64,000 nt of DNA from Bradyrhizobium sp. CCBAU 53351 (GTDB lineage: Bacteria > Pseudomonadota > Alphaproteobacteria > Rhizobiales > Xanthobacteraceae): contig NZ_CP030059.1 in the NCBI RefSeq assembly GCF_015291745.1, positions 6,413,501-6,477,500 of the forward strand, read 5' to 3'. Positions 45,268 to 54,339 of this stretch are shown here, piece after piece (position 1 is the first letter of the stretch; each line of letters starts with the position of its first letter). The notes beneath the pieces are model-generated. The model had not been told where the DNA came from, made no database searches, and saw nothing but the letters and a program-made list of their open reading frames with translations. Both the position numbers and the translations under genes were made by a program.

Positions 45268-46002
45268 TCAGGCGTGCGCGGCGTCCGCCAGGTCGGCCAC
45301 GAGCACCGGCCGCTGCGGCACCTGACGCTGGCCGCCGCGTCCGAACAGCATCCGCCGCTCGAAAGCGGTCGACCGCATGATCGGATAACGCTCGAACACC
45401 TTCTTACGGAAGGTGGGGAAATCCGCCGCCATCAATCCGAACGGCTTGGTGAGGCCGGGAACCAGCCGCGGCTCGGCGATGGTCTCGTGCAGGAAGACCC
45501 GCCGGTAGAAGGCCTGATGCTCGGAACGCACGATGGCGAGGCCGAGATCGGCATTGAAATGCTCGCAGGCCATGTAGGCGAGACGGGTCGTCAGATAGGG
45601 CAATTCCGGAACCCGCTTGACCTGGTCGGGATCGGCGACGAAGCGGGTCGGGTCGATCATGACCTCGCCGCGGTCGAGCCGCGGCAGCAGGATGTCCGGG
45701 AAGACGTCGGCCGAAGTGGATTCGCGCCATTCCGACGTCAGCACGCTGATGCGCACCGAGCTGCAGAGCTCGCCATGGAGATAGACGCCGAAGGTCCACG
45801 CGTTCGGCAGCTCGTCGTAGCGGTCGGTGACCCTTTGGTCCGCAGACGGCTTGACGGCGCCTTCCCTCAAATAGGCGCGATAGCGGAGATTGTAGATCTC
45901 CTCTTTCTCCGCCGCGGTTTCCGCAAGGTGATAATCGACGTCGGTCAGGAGTTCTGCTCCTCGTCCAACAGCCGAAATGACAGATCTGGCTGAGGACTGC
46001 AT
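45268..46002 (-). CDS. FeeM-like N-acyl amino acid synthase / AHL-synthase-fold acyltransferase
   Basis: The product is 244 aa, starting MQSSARSV behind GGGAG. The GNAT-fold core is visible in YHLAETAAEKEEIYNLRYRAYLREGAV, then DELPNAWTFGVYLHGELCSSVRI, and IDPTRFVADPDQVKRVPELPYLTTRLAYMACEHF. These blocks resemble FeeM and other acyl-ACP-dependent N-acyltransferases more than canonical LuxI. It should join an acyl chain to an amine or amino acid. It sits between the GGDEF-EAL gene and pal, with a CtrA-like box 81 bases upstream. The acceptor substrate and any signalling role are unknown. Confidence 0.82.
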   Translation of the reverse strand: MQSSARSVISAVGRGAELLTDVDYHLAETAAEKEEIYNLRYRAYLREGAVKPSADQRVTDRYDELPNAWTFGVYLHGELCSSVRISVLTSEWRESTSADVFPDILLPRLDRGEVMIDPTRFVADPDQVKRVPELPYLTTRLAYMACEHFNADLGLAIVRSEHQAFYRRVFLHETIAEPRLVPGLTKPFGLMAADFPTFRKKVFERYPIMRSTAFERRMLFGRGGQRQVPQRPVLVADLADAAHA

Positions 46003-46082
46003 TCCAACTCCCTTACCCACAATCACGCCGCGGTATTCGAAGGTCTTTCCTGCAAGACAACTTGCGCGCGCGTGGGAATTTA

Positions 46083-46097
46083 TTAACACCTTCTTAA
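46083..46097. promoter_or_regulatory. CtrA box-like site TTAA-N7-TTAA(C)
   Basis: TTAA-CACCTTC-TTAA followed by C is a perfect match to the full CtrA consensus. It lies 81 bases upstream of the acyltransferase ATG. Two other palindromes are nearby: GGGTTAACCC at 46125-46134 and CCGTAG-CA-CTACGG at 46135-46148. Confidence 0.55.
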
Positions 46098-46124
46098 CAA
46101 GCTTGCAAAGCAATCGAAGGGTTA

Positions 46125-46148
46125 GGGTTAACCCCCGTAGCACTACGG
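46125..46148. promoter_or_regulatory. Adjacent palindromes in the acyltransferase promoter region
   Basis: GGGTTAACCC (10 bp, perfect) directly abuts CCGTAG-CA-CTACGG (6+2+6, perfect). They lie 123-146 bases upstream of the acyltransferase start. They may be operators or a weak terminator of the GGDEF-EAL gene; no T-run follows. Confidence 0.4.
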
Positions 46149-46194
46149 TGACCCTGCAACAGCGTGAAATGATGAGACGTTTCGGGAAATGGAC

Positions 46195-48525
46195 TTAAGC
46201 GATAGAGCGCGAGCCGACGACCTGAAGCTGGCCTTCGCCGCGCCGTCCATGCGAAGCGTTGAGCAGCTGGCGCATCCGCACGGCAGGCACCGGACGGCTG
46301 AACAGATAGCCCTGCGCCTCGGAGACGGTGCCGTCGGCGCTGATCAGATCGAGCTGCTCGTTGGTCTCGATGCCCTCGACCACGACGGACATGCCGAGAT
46401 CGGCGGATAGCCGCGCCACGCCGCGCAGTAGCGTCAGCGGGCGGTCGGTGTCGATGCCCTCGAGGAAGGAGCGATCGATCTTCACCTTCTGCATCGGGAA
46501 ATTGTGCAGATAGCTGAGGCTGGAATAGCCGGTGCCGAAATCGTCGAGCGAGATGCGCACGCCGAGCGCATGCAATTGCGACAGGATGTCGTGGGTGAGC
46601 TGGGTGTTGCGCAGCAGCGAGGACTCGGTGATCTCGATCTCCAGCCGATGCGCCGGCAGGCCCGACACTTCGAGCGCGTAGCGGATTTCGCTCAGGACGT
46701 CGCGCTGGTGGAATTGCTGCGGCGAGAAGTTGACGGCCACGCTGACGCCCTCCGGCCACTTCATGCATTCCATGCAGGCGCGGCGCAGGATCCAGCGGCC
46801 GAGGTCGACGATCAGGCCCATGTCCTCGGCGACCGGAATGATGTCGACCGGCGAGACCGTGCCGCGCACCGGATGGTTCCAGCGCAGCAGCGCCTCGCAG
46901 GTGGTGATCTTGCCGGACTTCAGGTTGACCAGCGGCTGATAGAACAGCTCGAACTCCTCGTTGGCGAGCGCCTTGCGCAGATCGAGCTCGAGGATGCGGC
47001 GCGCCTCGACGGTCGCCGCCATCTCGTCGCGGAAGAAGCAGAAGGTGCCGCGGCCATCCGCCTTGGCACGATACAACGCCATGTCGGCGTTCTTGAGCAG
47101 CGTGTCGGCGCTGACGCCCTCCGGCGAGGTCAGCGCGATGCCGACGCTGGCGCCGATCTCGACGAGGTGATTGTCGATGCGGTAGCGCTCGCTCAGCCGC
47201 TCGACGATGCGGCGGGCAAGCGCGGCGGCGTCCTCGGGCGAAGCGATGTCCTGCTGGAACACGACGAACTCGTCGCCGCCGAAGCGAGCGACGAAATCGT
47301 CGGGACGCAGCATCTCACGCAGACGATTGGCGACGGCGCAAAGCAACTGGTCGCCACAGGGGTGACCGAGCGTGTCGTTGACCTGCTTGAACTGGTCGAG
47401 GTCGACAAAGAGCAGCGCCGAAAGCCGCTCGGCATGATGCGAATTCTTCAGCAGCCGCTCGATCTCGTCATGGAAGCTGACCCGGTTGGGCAGCGCCGTG
47501 AGCTCGTCGTAACGGGCCAGATGGCTGATGCGGGCTTCCGCATTGGTGCGTTCCGTGATGTCTTCCAGCAGCAGCACCGTGCCGCCGCGGGACATCGGCT
47601 GGAACGTCCAGGACAGCGTGCGGCCGCGCGAGGAATCCGGATCGGCGGTGACGATCTCGCAGACCCGCGCATGCTCGATCTCAGCCAGGATCTGGTCACC
47701 GCTCTCCGCCGAGATCGATCCGGCGGAAACGCAGGCCGACACGATGTCGGCGGCCGTGGCGCCGCGCTTGACGAGATCCTCCGGCAAGCTCATCAGCTCG
47801 CCGAAGCGGTGGTTCATCACCGCAAGGCGGCCGTCGGCGCGGAACATGCACAGGCCGTGCGGCATGTTGTTGAGCGCGGTGTCGAACTGGCTCGCCAATG
47901 CGGATTCGCGGAAGCTCGAGGTCAACGCCTTGACGAAGATCGCGTGCAGGCTGAGGTTGATGTTCTTGAGCCCGATGAAGAAGAACACGAGCAGGACGGC
48001 AAGACCGATGTGATAAAAGCCGCCGTGCAGCAGTAGAGCGAGCGACATCGGACCGCAGGCCAGCGCGACGTGCCACTGGATGACACGGGGCTGCCCGTAA
48101 TTGCGGGCGGCGCCGCCCGCGGTGTAGCCGATGCCGATGGCGACGGAGAGCATGTCGGCGACCGGATCGTTGTTGTTGTAGATGACGACGAAGGCCCACA
48201 CGCCGAGCACCGCCGCGTAGCTCAGCGCGCCGATCCAGTAACGCGGCTCCAGATGCTTGGCCTCTTCGAACGACAGCGGCTGGGTGCGGTTCTCGTATCC
48301 GCGCATCTGGAAGGCACGCGCGGTGCCGATGGCGATCAGCAGGAATGCGATCGGCCACAGAAGCACGTCGCCCGTCTTTAGCGCAGTCATCACCGCGGCC
48401 ACGGCCGCGGAGGCCGAGCCGAGGAAGATCGCCCAGAAATTCTGCACCATGGAGTTGATGAGAGCGGCGAAGAGTATCGGCTCCAGCTCGTCTCGATCAC
48501 TCTGCTTCTGGTCGGCCAGTTTCAT
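46195..48525 (-). CDS. Membrane GGDEF-EAL cyclic-di-GMP enzyme with PAS domain
   Basis: The product is 776 aa. An N-terminal region with about five membrane helices (residues about 25-200) is followed by a PAS-like domain (ALNNMPHGLCMFRADGRLAVMNHRF). The GGDEF motif is intact at 416-420. The EAL motif is intact at 544-546, with the later LDDFGTGYSSLSYL for metal binding. The protein could make and/or degrade cyclic di-GMP; both active sites look complete. It lies between tolB and the FeeM-like gene, inside the Tol-Pal locus, which is unusual. Confidence 0.94.
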   Translation of the reverse strand: MKLADQKQSDRDELEPILFAALINSMVQNFWAIFLGSASAAVAAVMTALKTGDVLLWPIAFLLIAIGTARAFQMRGYENRTQPLSFEEAKHLEPRYWIGALSYAAVLGVWAFVVIYNNNDPVADMLSVAIGIGYTAGGAARNYGQPRVIQWHVALACGPMSLALLLHGGFYHIGLAVLLVFFFIGLKNINLSLHAIFVKALTSSFRESALASQFDTALNNMPHGLCMFRADGRLAVMNHRFGELMSLPEDLVKRGATAADIVSACVSAGSISAESGDQILAEIEHARVCEIVTADPDSSRGRTLSWTFQPMSRGGTVLLLEDITERTNAEARISHLARYDELTALPNRVSFHDEIERLLKNSHHAERLSALLFVDLDQFKQVNDTLGHPCGDQLLCAVANRLREMLRPDDFVARFGGDEFVVFQQDIASPEDAAALARRIVERLSERYRIDNHLVEIGASVGIALTSPEGVSADTLLKNADMALYRAKADGRGTFCFFRDEMAATVEARRILELDLRKALANEEFELFYQPLVNLKSGKITTCEALLRWNHPVRGTVSPVDIIPVAEDMGLIVDLGRWILRRACMECMKWPEGVSVAVNFSPQQFHQRDVLSEIRYALEVSGLPAHRLEIEITESSLLRNTQLTHDILSQLHALGVRISLDDFGTGYSSLSYLHNFPMQKVKIDRSFLEGIDTDRPLTLLRGVARLSADLGMSVVVEGIETNEQLDLISADGTVSEAQGYLFSRPVPAVRMRQLLNASHGRRGEGQLQVVGSRSIA

Positions 48526-48741
48526 TGGCTTGTTACGCGTCCTGTTTGGCGCGTACTTTTACTCAAGCCATATGAAGTCTTTCTGAGGGAACATCGTTAA
48601 AGTCGAGTTGTTTTTCGGTAACGGCGAACCGATTTTCGCTTAAATATCAAGCAACTGGGCAAGCCTTGCCGGGCGCAAGGTGAAGAAAGGATTGCTTTCC
48701 TCACCGAATGCCAAGAATCGATGCACTTTTCTTCGAAGAAA

Positions 48742-48762
48742 TCGCGCGTTGCGAACGCGCGA
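48742..48762 (-). terminator. Terminator of tolB
   Basis: TCGCGCGTT pairs with AACGCGCGA around GCG. On the minus strand TTTCTTCG follows. It sits immediately after the tolB stop, before the GGDEF-EAL gene, so that gene is probably transcribed from its own promoter in 48526-48741. Confidence 0.7.
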
Positions 48763-48764
48763 GT

Positions 48765-50132
48765 CTATTGACCTGCCGTCGAGGACAACAGCGGCGACCA
48801 GGCCGGGTCTGAGGCGAAGCCCGGCGTCGGCACCTTGAGTTCGTTGCGACCGGAGATGTCGACGCTGTACAGCGACGGCCCGCCGTTGCCGCCGGGATCG
48901 CGGAAGAACATCAGCACGCGGCCGTTCGGCGAGAAGGTCGGACCTTCATTGTGGAAGCCGGAGGTGAGCAGCCGCTCGCCAGAGCCATCAGGCTTCATGA
49001 CGCCGATCGAGAACTGCCCGCCGCCTTGCCGGGTGAAGGCGATGTAATCGCCCTTCGGCGACCACACGGGGGTCGAATAGCTGGCGTTGGTGTCGTCCTT
49101 GGAGAACGAGATGCGCTGCGCCTGCCCCCCGCCCGCCGCCATCACGTAGATCTGCGACCGGCCGCCGCGATCGGACTCGAAACAGATGCGGGTGCCGTCC
49201 GGCGAGTAGGACGGCGAGGTGTCGATCGCCGGCGTGTCGGTGAGGCGCGTGGTCGAGCGCGAGCGCAAATCCATCACGAACAGGTTGGAATTGCCGCCCT
49301 GCTGCAGGCTCATGATGACGCGCTGGCCGTCCGGCGAGAAGCGCGGCGCAAAGGTCATGCCGGGGAAGTTGCCGACGATCTCGCGCTGGCCGGTCTCGAT
49401 GTTGAAGAGATAGACCTTCGGATCGCCCTGGCCGAACTCCATGTAGGTGATCTCTTGCGAGTTCGGCGAGAAGCGCGGCGTCAGCACGAGATCGGAGCCG
49501 CGGGTCAAATAGCGCACATTGGCGCCGTCCTGGTCCATCATCGCGAGCCGCTTGACGCGGCGCTCCTTCGGGCCGCTTTCGTCCACGAACACCACGCGGC
49601 TGTCGAAATAGCCCTTCTCGCCGGTCATCCGCTCGTAGATCTGGTCGGAGATGATGTGGGCGATCCGGCGCCAATATTCCGGCGAGGTGAAATATTGCTG
49701 GCCGGCGAGCTGCTGGCCGGTGACGACGTCCCAGAGACGGAATTCGGCCTTGAGCCTGCCGTCCGGCTGGCGCGTCATCCGGCCTGTGACCAACGCCTGT
49801 GCGTTGATGGTCTTCCAGTTCTGGAATTGCGGCGCGACGTCGATGTTGCTGATGCGCTCGATGAAGGCGGCCTGGTCGATCGGCGCGAACAGGCCCGAGC
49901 GTTTCAGGTTGTTGGTGATGACCTGTGTGACGCCATTGCCGACGTCGCCGTCGGAGGGCGAGCCCGGCACAAAGCCGGAGATCGCGATCGGGATTGGCTG
50001 GAATTCGGTTGGATCGATGCGAAGGCGCCCCTGCTGGGTCTGGCCAAAAGCATGCCCGCCCCCGAGCATCGCGAGCGTCGACCCCGTCAGGGTCATGAAG
50101 CGGCGGCGGTTCATCGATCGGACGTCATTCAT
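48765..50132 (-). CDS. tolB: Tol-Pal system protein TolB with a Tat-like signal
   Basis: The product is 455 aa. The N-terminal domain ([19 protein letters not shown]) and six beta-propeller blades are clear; repeated blocks include [20 protein letters not shown], then [20 protein letters not shown] and [20 protein letters not shown]. It is periplasmic and binds Pal and TolA. The signal region [24 protein letters not shown] contains a twin-arginine motif (RRRFM) and a mild hydrophobic core, unlike the Sec signal of E. coli TolB. The start at 50132 was chosen to include it. Confidence 0.96.
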   Translation of the reverse strand: MNDVRSMNRRRFMTLTGSTLAMLGGGHAFGQTQQGRLRIDPTEFQPIPIAISGFVPGSPSDGDVGNGVTQVITNNLKRSGLFAPIDQAAFIERISNIDVAPQFQNWKTINAQALVTGRMTRQPDGRLKAEFRLWDVVTGQQLAGQQYFTSPEYWRRIAHIISDQIYERMTGEKGYFDSRVVFVDESGPKERRVKRLAMMDQDGANVRYLTRGSDLVLTPRFSPNSQEITYMEFGQGDPKVYLFNIETGQREIVGNFPGMTFAPRFSPDGQRVIMSLQQGGNSNLFVMDLRSRSTTRLTDTPAIDTSPSYSPDGTRICFESDRGGRSQIYVMAAGGGQAQRISFSKDDTNASYSTPVWSPKGDYIAFTRQGGGQFSIGVMKPDGSGERLLTSGFHNEGPTFSPNGRVLMFFRDPGGNGGPSLYSVDISGRNELKVPTPGFASDPAWSPLLSSTAGQ

Positions 50133-50155
50133 TGCAAAATTCTTTTGTTCGGATG

Positions 50156-51118
50156 TCACAACATATCTTTCAGGCCGAAAGTCATCGGGATGAGCTTCCA
50201 GCTGTCGTACTGCTGCTTCGGCAGGAACGAATAGACCTGGCACTGCACGATGGCGCGCTTGGCGCTCTCGGCGACCGCCTGGGCGATCGACCGCGAGGGC
50301 CCTCGCACCGCGACGATGATGGGCTCGGAGGCGAGAGAGCCATCGACCTTCATGGGAATGTCGATGTCGGCTTCGTAGAGATTGGCGTCCTGCCCATTAT
50401 AGGTCGGCGTGAAGCAGCGCTTGACGGCGCCCTGGAAGGCGCCTTGCCAGGTCGCAACGTTGTTGGCGGAAGTCCCTGTCGCTGCCCCCAGCGAGGCTGA
50501 CGCATTCAGCGCCGAGCCGGTCTGCTCGTGCCGGGTCGCAGCGCGCTTGTCGAGATCGCGCTGGATCTGCGCGGGATCGAAGCTGCGTTCCTTGGGCTTC
50601 GGCTGCTGCTGCTGTGGCTGCACCGCCGCAACCTTCTGCTCCACGGGCTTCGGCGGCGGCTTCTTCGTCTCCAGCTTCTTCTGCAACTCGGCGATCGGAT
50701 CTTCCTTGGCCGGATCAGGCTTCTTTTCCTGCGGCTTCGGCTCTTCCTTCGGCTTCGCCTCAGCCACGGGCTTCGGCGGCTCGGGCTTCTTCTCCACCGG
50801 CTTCTCGACCGGCTTCGGCGGCGGCTCCGGCTGCGAATTGGTCTTGATCAGCTCTTTCTTCTCGGTGACCTTGCCGACCGCGTCTTCCTCGGGCTTCGGC
50901 TCCGCGATCTTCTCGACCTTCGGCTTCGGCTCTTCCTTCTTGCCGGTCTTCTGTCCCGCCATCATCTTGGCGAGTTGATCGGTGGAGATGATGTCGACCG
51001 GCAGCGACTCTTCCGGCGCGATGTAGGCCTTGCTGCTGAAGGTGACGAGCCCCCATCCCAGCACGAGGACGTGGAGGGCGATCGACGCAACGAGTGTCTT
51101 GTCGACGTTCACCTTCAC
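50156..51118 (-). CDS. tolA: TolA (TonB-like) energy-transducing protein
   Basis: The product is 320 aa. A single N-terminal membrane helix ([21 protein letters not shown]) is followed by a Lys/Pro/Glu-rich rigid linker ([20 protein letters not shown] and similar). The C-terminal domain ([25 protein letters not shown] to [17 protein letters not shown]) is the TolA domain III. It spans the periplasm and links TolQR proton energy to Pal/TolB. It lies between tolR and tolB, 3 bases after the tolR stop. Confidence 0.95.
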   Translation of the reverse strand: MKVNVDKTLVASIALHVLVLGWGLVTFSSKAYIAPEESLPVDIISTDQLAKMMAGQKTGKKEEPKPKVEKIAEPKPEEDAVGKVTEKKELIKTNSQPEPPPKPVEKPVEKKPEPPKPVAEAKPKEEPKPQEKKPDPAKEDPIAELQKKLETKKPPPKPVEQKVAAVQPQQQQPKPKERSFDPAQIQRDLDKRAATRHEQTGSALNASASLGAATGTSANNVATWQGAFQGAVKRCFTPTYNGQDANLYEADIDIPMKVDGSLASEPIIVAVRGPSRSIAQAVAESAKRAIVQCQVYSFLPKQQYDSWKLIPMTFGLKDML

Positions 51119-51121
51119 GGC

Positions 51122-51571
51122 TTACCCCTGATCCGCTTCCGTGACGAGGGCGAGCTTCTTGAAACCGGCGCCGGACAACAGGCCCATCACCTTGGCCACC
51201 GTGCCGTAATCCGCCTTCTTGTCGGCGCGCAGATAGATGCGCTCCTCGAGCCCGCCGCGCGCGTCCGTGATCGCTTTGAGCTTGGGGATCAGTTCGTTGA
51301 TCGCGATCTCGGCATCGTTGATGAACACCTTGCCCTTGATGTCGACCGACATCTGGATCGGCTTCTGGTCGTTGTTTTCGAGGCTCTTGGCCTGGGTCTG
51401 CGGCAGGTCGAGCGGCACGCCGACCGTCAGCATCGGCGCCGACACCATGAAGATGATGAGCAGCACCAGCATCACGTCGACCATCGGCGTGACGTTGATC
51501 TCGGCCACGACCGGCTTGCGCCGGCCTCGGCGCCCGCCGCCGCCGGACGAACTCGCAACGTTCATCGCCAT
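51122..51571 (-). CDS. tolR: TolR, ExbD-family subunit
   Basis: The product is 149 aa. The N-terminal block KPVVAEINVTPMVDVMLVLLIIFMVSAPML contains the conserved membrane helix and the essential Asp in PMVDVMLVLL. The C-terminal periplasmic half has VFINDAEIAINELIPKL, then RIYLRADKKADYGTVAKVM. With TolQ it forms the proton-driven motor of the Tol-Pal system at the inner membrane. It starts 43 bases after the tolQ stop. Confidence 0.97.
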   Translation of the reverse strand: MAMNVASSSGGGGRRGRRKPVVAEINVTPMVDVMLVLLIIFMVSAPMLTVGVPLDLPQTQAKSLENNDQKPIQMSVDIKGKVFINDAEIAINELIPKLKAITDARGGLEERIYLRADKKADYGTVAKVMGLLSGAGFKKLALVTEADQG

Positions 51572-51614
51572 GATCGCGTGCCCAAATTGCCCTTCACACT
51601 ATACATGCCGCCCG

Positions 51615-52331
<717 letters not shown>

Positions 52332-52768
52332 AAGCAGTATCCTCTCAAGGCGATCGTTACCCGATGTGCCGGCCAGCAAATGGCTGCCGGTTCCCCAATG
52401 GGCCGCGTCAGAACCGGCGCGGCCGGCAAGCCCGCTCAAAGCCTTGTCTTTCTGGGGTGCAGGGGCTCATCCAAAGCGGCCGTCTGCATTCCCTGCCAAG
52501 ATGTCAAAACTATGGGCCTTTGGCCCCGGGCCTTGACGGGGCTCGGCTGCGGGCTTTGGGCGCGACTGTCCGCCCTTACCAGAGCCCGGCGTTGGTTAAT
52601 GCCGGGTTACCAGAGGTGAATTAGGCCGCGGGAAAGGTAGGCGGCGTAGGCGGTTGGGGGTGGTGGGCAGGCCCGGCCCGTGTCCCGGTTCGACCCGAGG
52701 AACCACGCCCACCCCGGAAAATTGTCCCGAAAATCACTTTCCGCCAATCGCAGCGACGTGGCCCGGGG
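52332..52768. other. 437-base intergenic region upstream of tolQ
   Basis: No gene is supported on either strand. A near-CtrA site TTAA-TGCCGGG-TTAC is at 52596-52610 (7 of 8 core bases), 265 bases from tolQ. Several GC-rich inverted segments occur around 52640-52720. The tolQ promoter should be within the first 100-150 bases. Confidence 0.5.
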
Positions 52769-52870
52769 TTACAGGCGGCGCTGCCGGCGCAGGCTGAACG
52801 CATACAGCCAGCCGCCAGCGGCGATCGCCACGGGCAGACCGAAGAGGGTGAAATCGCGCAGCAGGATCAC
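52769..52870 (-). CDS. Small single-helix membrane protein, translationally coupled
   Basis: The product is 33 aa with a GTG start that overlaps the upstream stop (GTGA). The middle is a hydrophobic helix (TLFGLPVAIAAGGWLYAFSL), and it ends in the basic tail RRQRRL. The overlap and the charge pattern (positive tail on the cytoplasmic side) support a real microprotein. No function is known. Confidence 0.5.
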   Translation of the reverse strand: MILLRDFTLFGLPVAIAAGGWLYAFSLRRQRRL

Positions 52871-53124
52871 GGGTCAAGACCCGCTTCGGCGAATGAGACC
52901 GCACGCCTGAGCGCGAAGGCGGCGAGTTGATAGAGGGCGCCGCTGAGAAAGAGGTGCCAGGCACCGCCGTCTACGAACTCCTGATAGGTTTTGACCTCTG
53001 TCGGCCATCCATTGAGGAATGCAATCGCGAGCGGCAGCCAGCACCCGAACCGCTCGAACCGGTCTGAGGCACGCGCGAACAGAGCGATGCGCTGCCTGGT
53101 CTCCTTGCATTCAGCAATGGTCAT
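52867..53124 (-). CDS. Small hypothetical membrane-associated protein
   Basis: The product is 85 aa, starting MTIAECKETRQRIALF. A charged N-terminal helix is followed by two hydrophobic stretches (FGCWLPLAIAFLNGW, then WHLFLSGALYQLAAFALRRAV). Its stop overlaps the GTG of the 33-aa gene. The codon pattern is normal for this genome. I do not recognise a family. The two genes may form a small operon between tolQ and cysE. Confidence 0.55.
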   Translation of the reverse strand: MTIAECKETRQRIALFARASDRFERFGCWLPLAIAFLNGWPTEVKTYQEFVDGGAWHLFLSGALYQLAAFALRRAVSFAEAGLDP

Positions 53125-53252
53125 GGCCCTACCCGTCGGCACAGGCGAAAAAGGCGCCGTTGCGGCTTGGTCGGATCTCGTCGCGACCAGGTTCTATGGG
53201 GCGCACGTTTTCAGACGGGCACCGGGATCACGACGTCGCCATTGGAGGCGTG

Positions 53253-54020
53253 TCAGGCCGCCGAGGCGGGCTCGGGGCAGTTGGTCAATCGTGCGGGATT
53301 TCCGACCGCGGTGCAGCCGCCAGGAACGTCGGAGGTCACGACCGTATCGGCGCCGATCCTGGCGAAGTCACCGATCCGGATATCGCCCAGAATGGTCGCG
53401 CCGGCGCCGATGAAGACATGGCGGCCGATGCGCGGCGAGCGCGGCGGCAGTTCGTCGTTGCGGCCGATGCTGACGTTCTGCAGGATCGTGACCTCGTCGC
53501 CGATCACGACATCGGCGCCGATCACGATGCCCGTGGCGTGATCGAGATAGACGGACGCGCCGATGCTGGCGGCCGGATGAATGCTGACCTGCAGCACGTT
53601 CGACGCCTCGTTCTGAAACAGGAGCGCGGCATCGCGCTGGTCATGGCGCCAGAGCCAGTTCGAGACGCGCCAGGCCTGCAGCGCGACATAGCCCTTGAAA
53701 TGCAGCAGCGGCGCCAACGGGCCGCTGATGGCGGGATCGCTGCGCACGATGGCCAGCAAGTCGCAGCCCGCAGCTTCGATCAGTTCCGGCGAGGCGTGAA
53801 ACGCGTTGCGGGCAAACGCTGCGAAGCGCGCCTGCTCGGCGAGGTTGCCGCCAAGCCTGCGCCCGATCAGATCGGCCAGAGTCGCGGCAAGACTCTCATG
53901 CACGAGGATGGTCTCGGCCAGCGACTTGCCGAAGACGGGATCGGATGCAACCGCACGCTGCGCCTCGTCGCGAATCTTCTGCCAGAGGCGATCGTTCGTC
54001 GCGGTCACAGCTGGCGTCAT
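53253..54020 (-). CDS. cysE: Serine O-acetyltransferase
   Basis: The product is 255 aa. The N-terminal helical domain (LWQKIRDEAQRAVASDPVFGKSL) and the left-handed beta-helix are both present. The active-site segment is VYLDHATGIVIGADVVIGDEV, with the catalytic Asp/His, and the hexapeptide repeats run to GADTVVTSDVPGGCTAVGNPAR. It makes O-acetylserine for cysteine synthesis. The length and the helix arrangement are normal. The start at 54020 was chosen to begin MTPAVTATNDRLW. Confidence 0.95.
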   Translation of the reverse strand: MTPAVTATNDRLWQKIRDEAQRAVASDPVFGKSLAETILVHESLAATLADLIGRRLGGNLAEQARFAAFARNAFHASPELIEAAGCDLLAIVRSDPAISGPLAPLLHFKGYVALQAWRVSNWLWRHDQRDAALLFQNEASNVLQVSIHPAASIGASVYLDHATGIVIGADVVIGDEVTILQNVSIGRNDELPPRSPRIGRHVFIGAGATILGDIRIGDFARIGADTVVTSDVPGGCTAVGNPARLTNCPEPASAA

Positions 54021-54339
54021 CGCCGCCTCCGGTGCTTGGGTACTTGCTCCACATCTCGAAATATAGGCCGTGGGCAGCCCGCTCGCCACGCCGCGAGCAC
54101 GGCGCGCGACCCGAGCACCATGCCGCAGCTCCCCGTGAGGCTACGAGCTTGCATGCCAGGCATCCACGCCCATATAGTCCGTCGAATGTCCGGCCGACGC
54201 TGCTTTGGCCGGGACGCCCACGTCAAGCAGCTGGTTCAACCCCGCGGTGGTCCGCCATCCGCGGGTTTTTCGTACCCGGTGGCTCGCAGTGCTGCCGACA
54301 CGAATCCCGGATCCCCGTTACCTGAGGTCACGCCAAGAC

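Noticed and set aside
45268..46002. LuxI-type acyl-homoserine-lactone synthase
   Set aside because: The fold class is similar, but the visible blocks fit FeeM-like N-acyl amino acid synthases better, and there is no luxR-type gene next to it.
52640..52720. tRNA-like segment with GGTTCGACCC
   Set aside because: It resembles a T-loop, but the flanks do not form a T-stem, and no acceptor, D or anticodon arm can be drawn.
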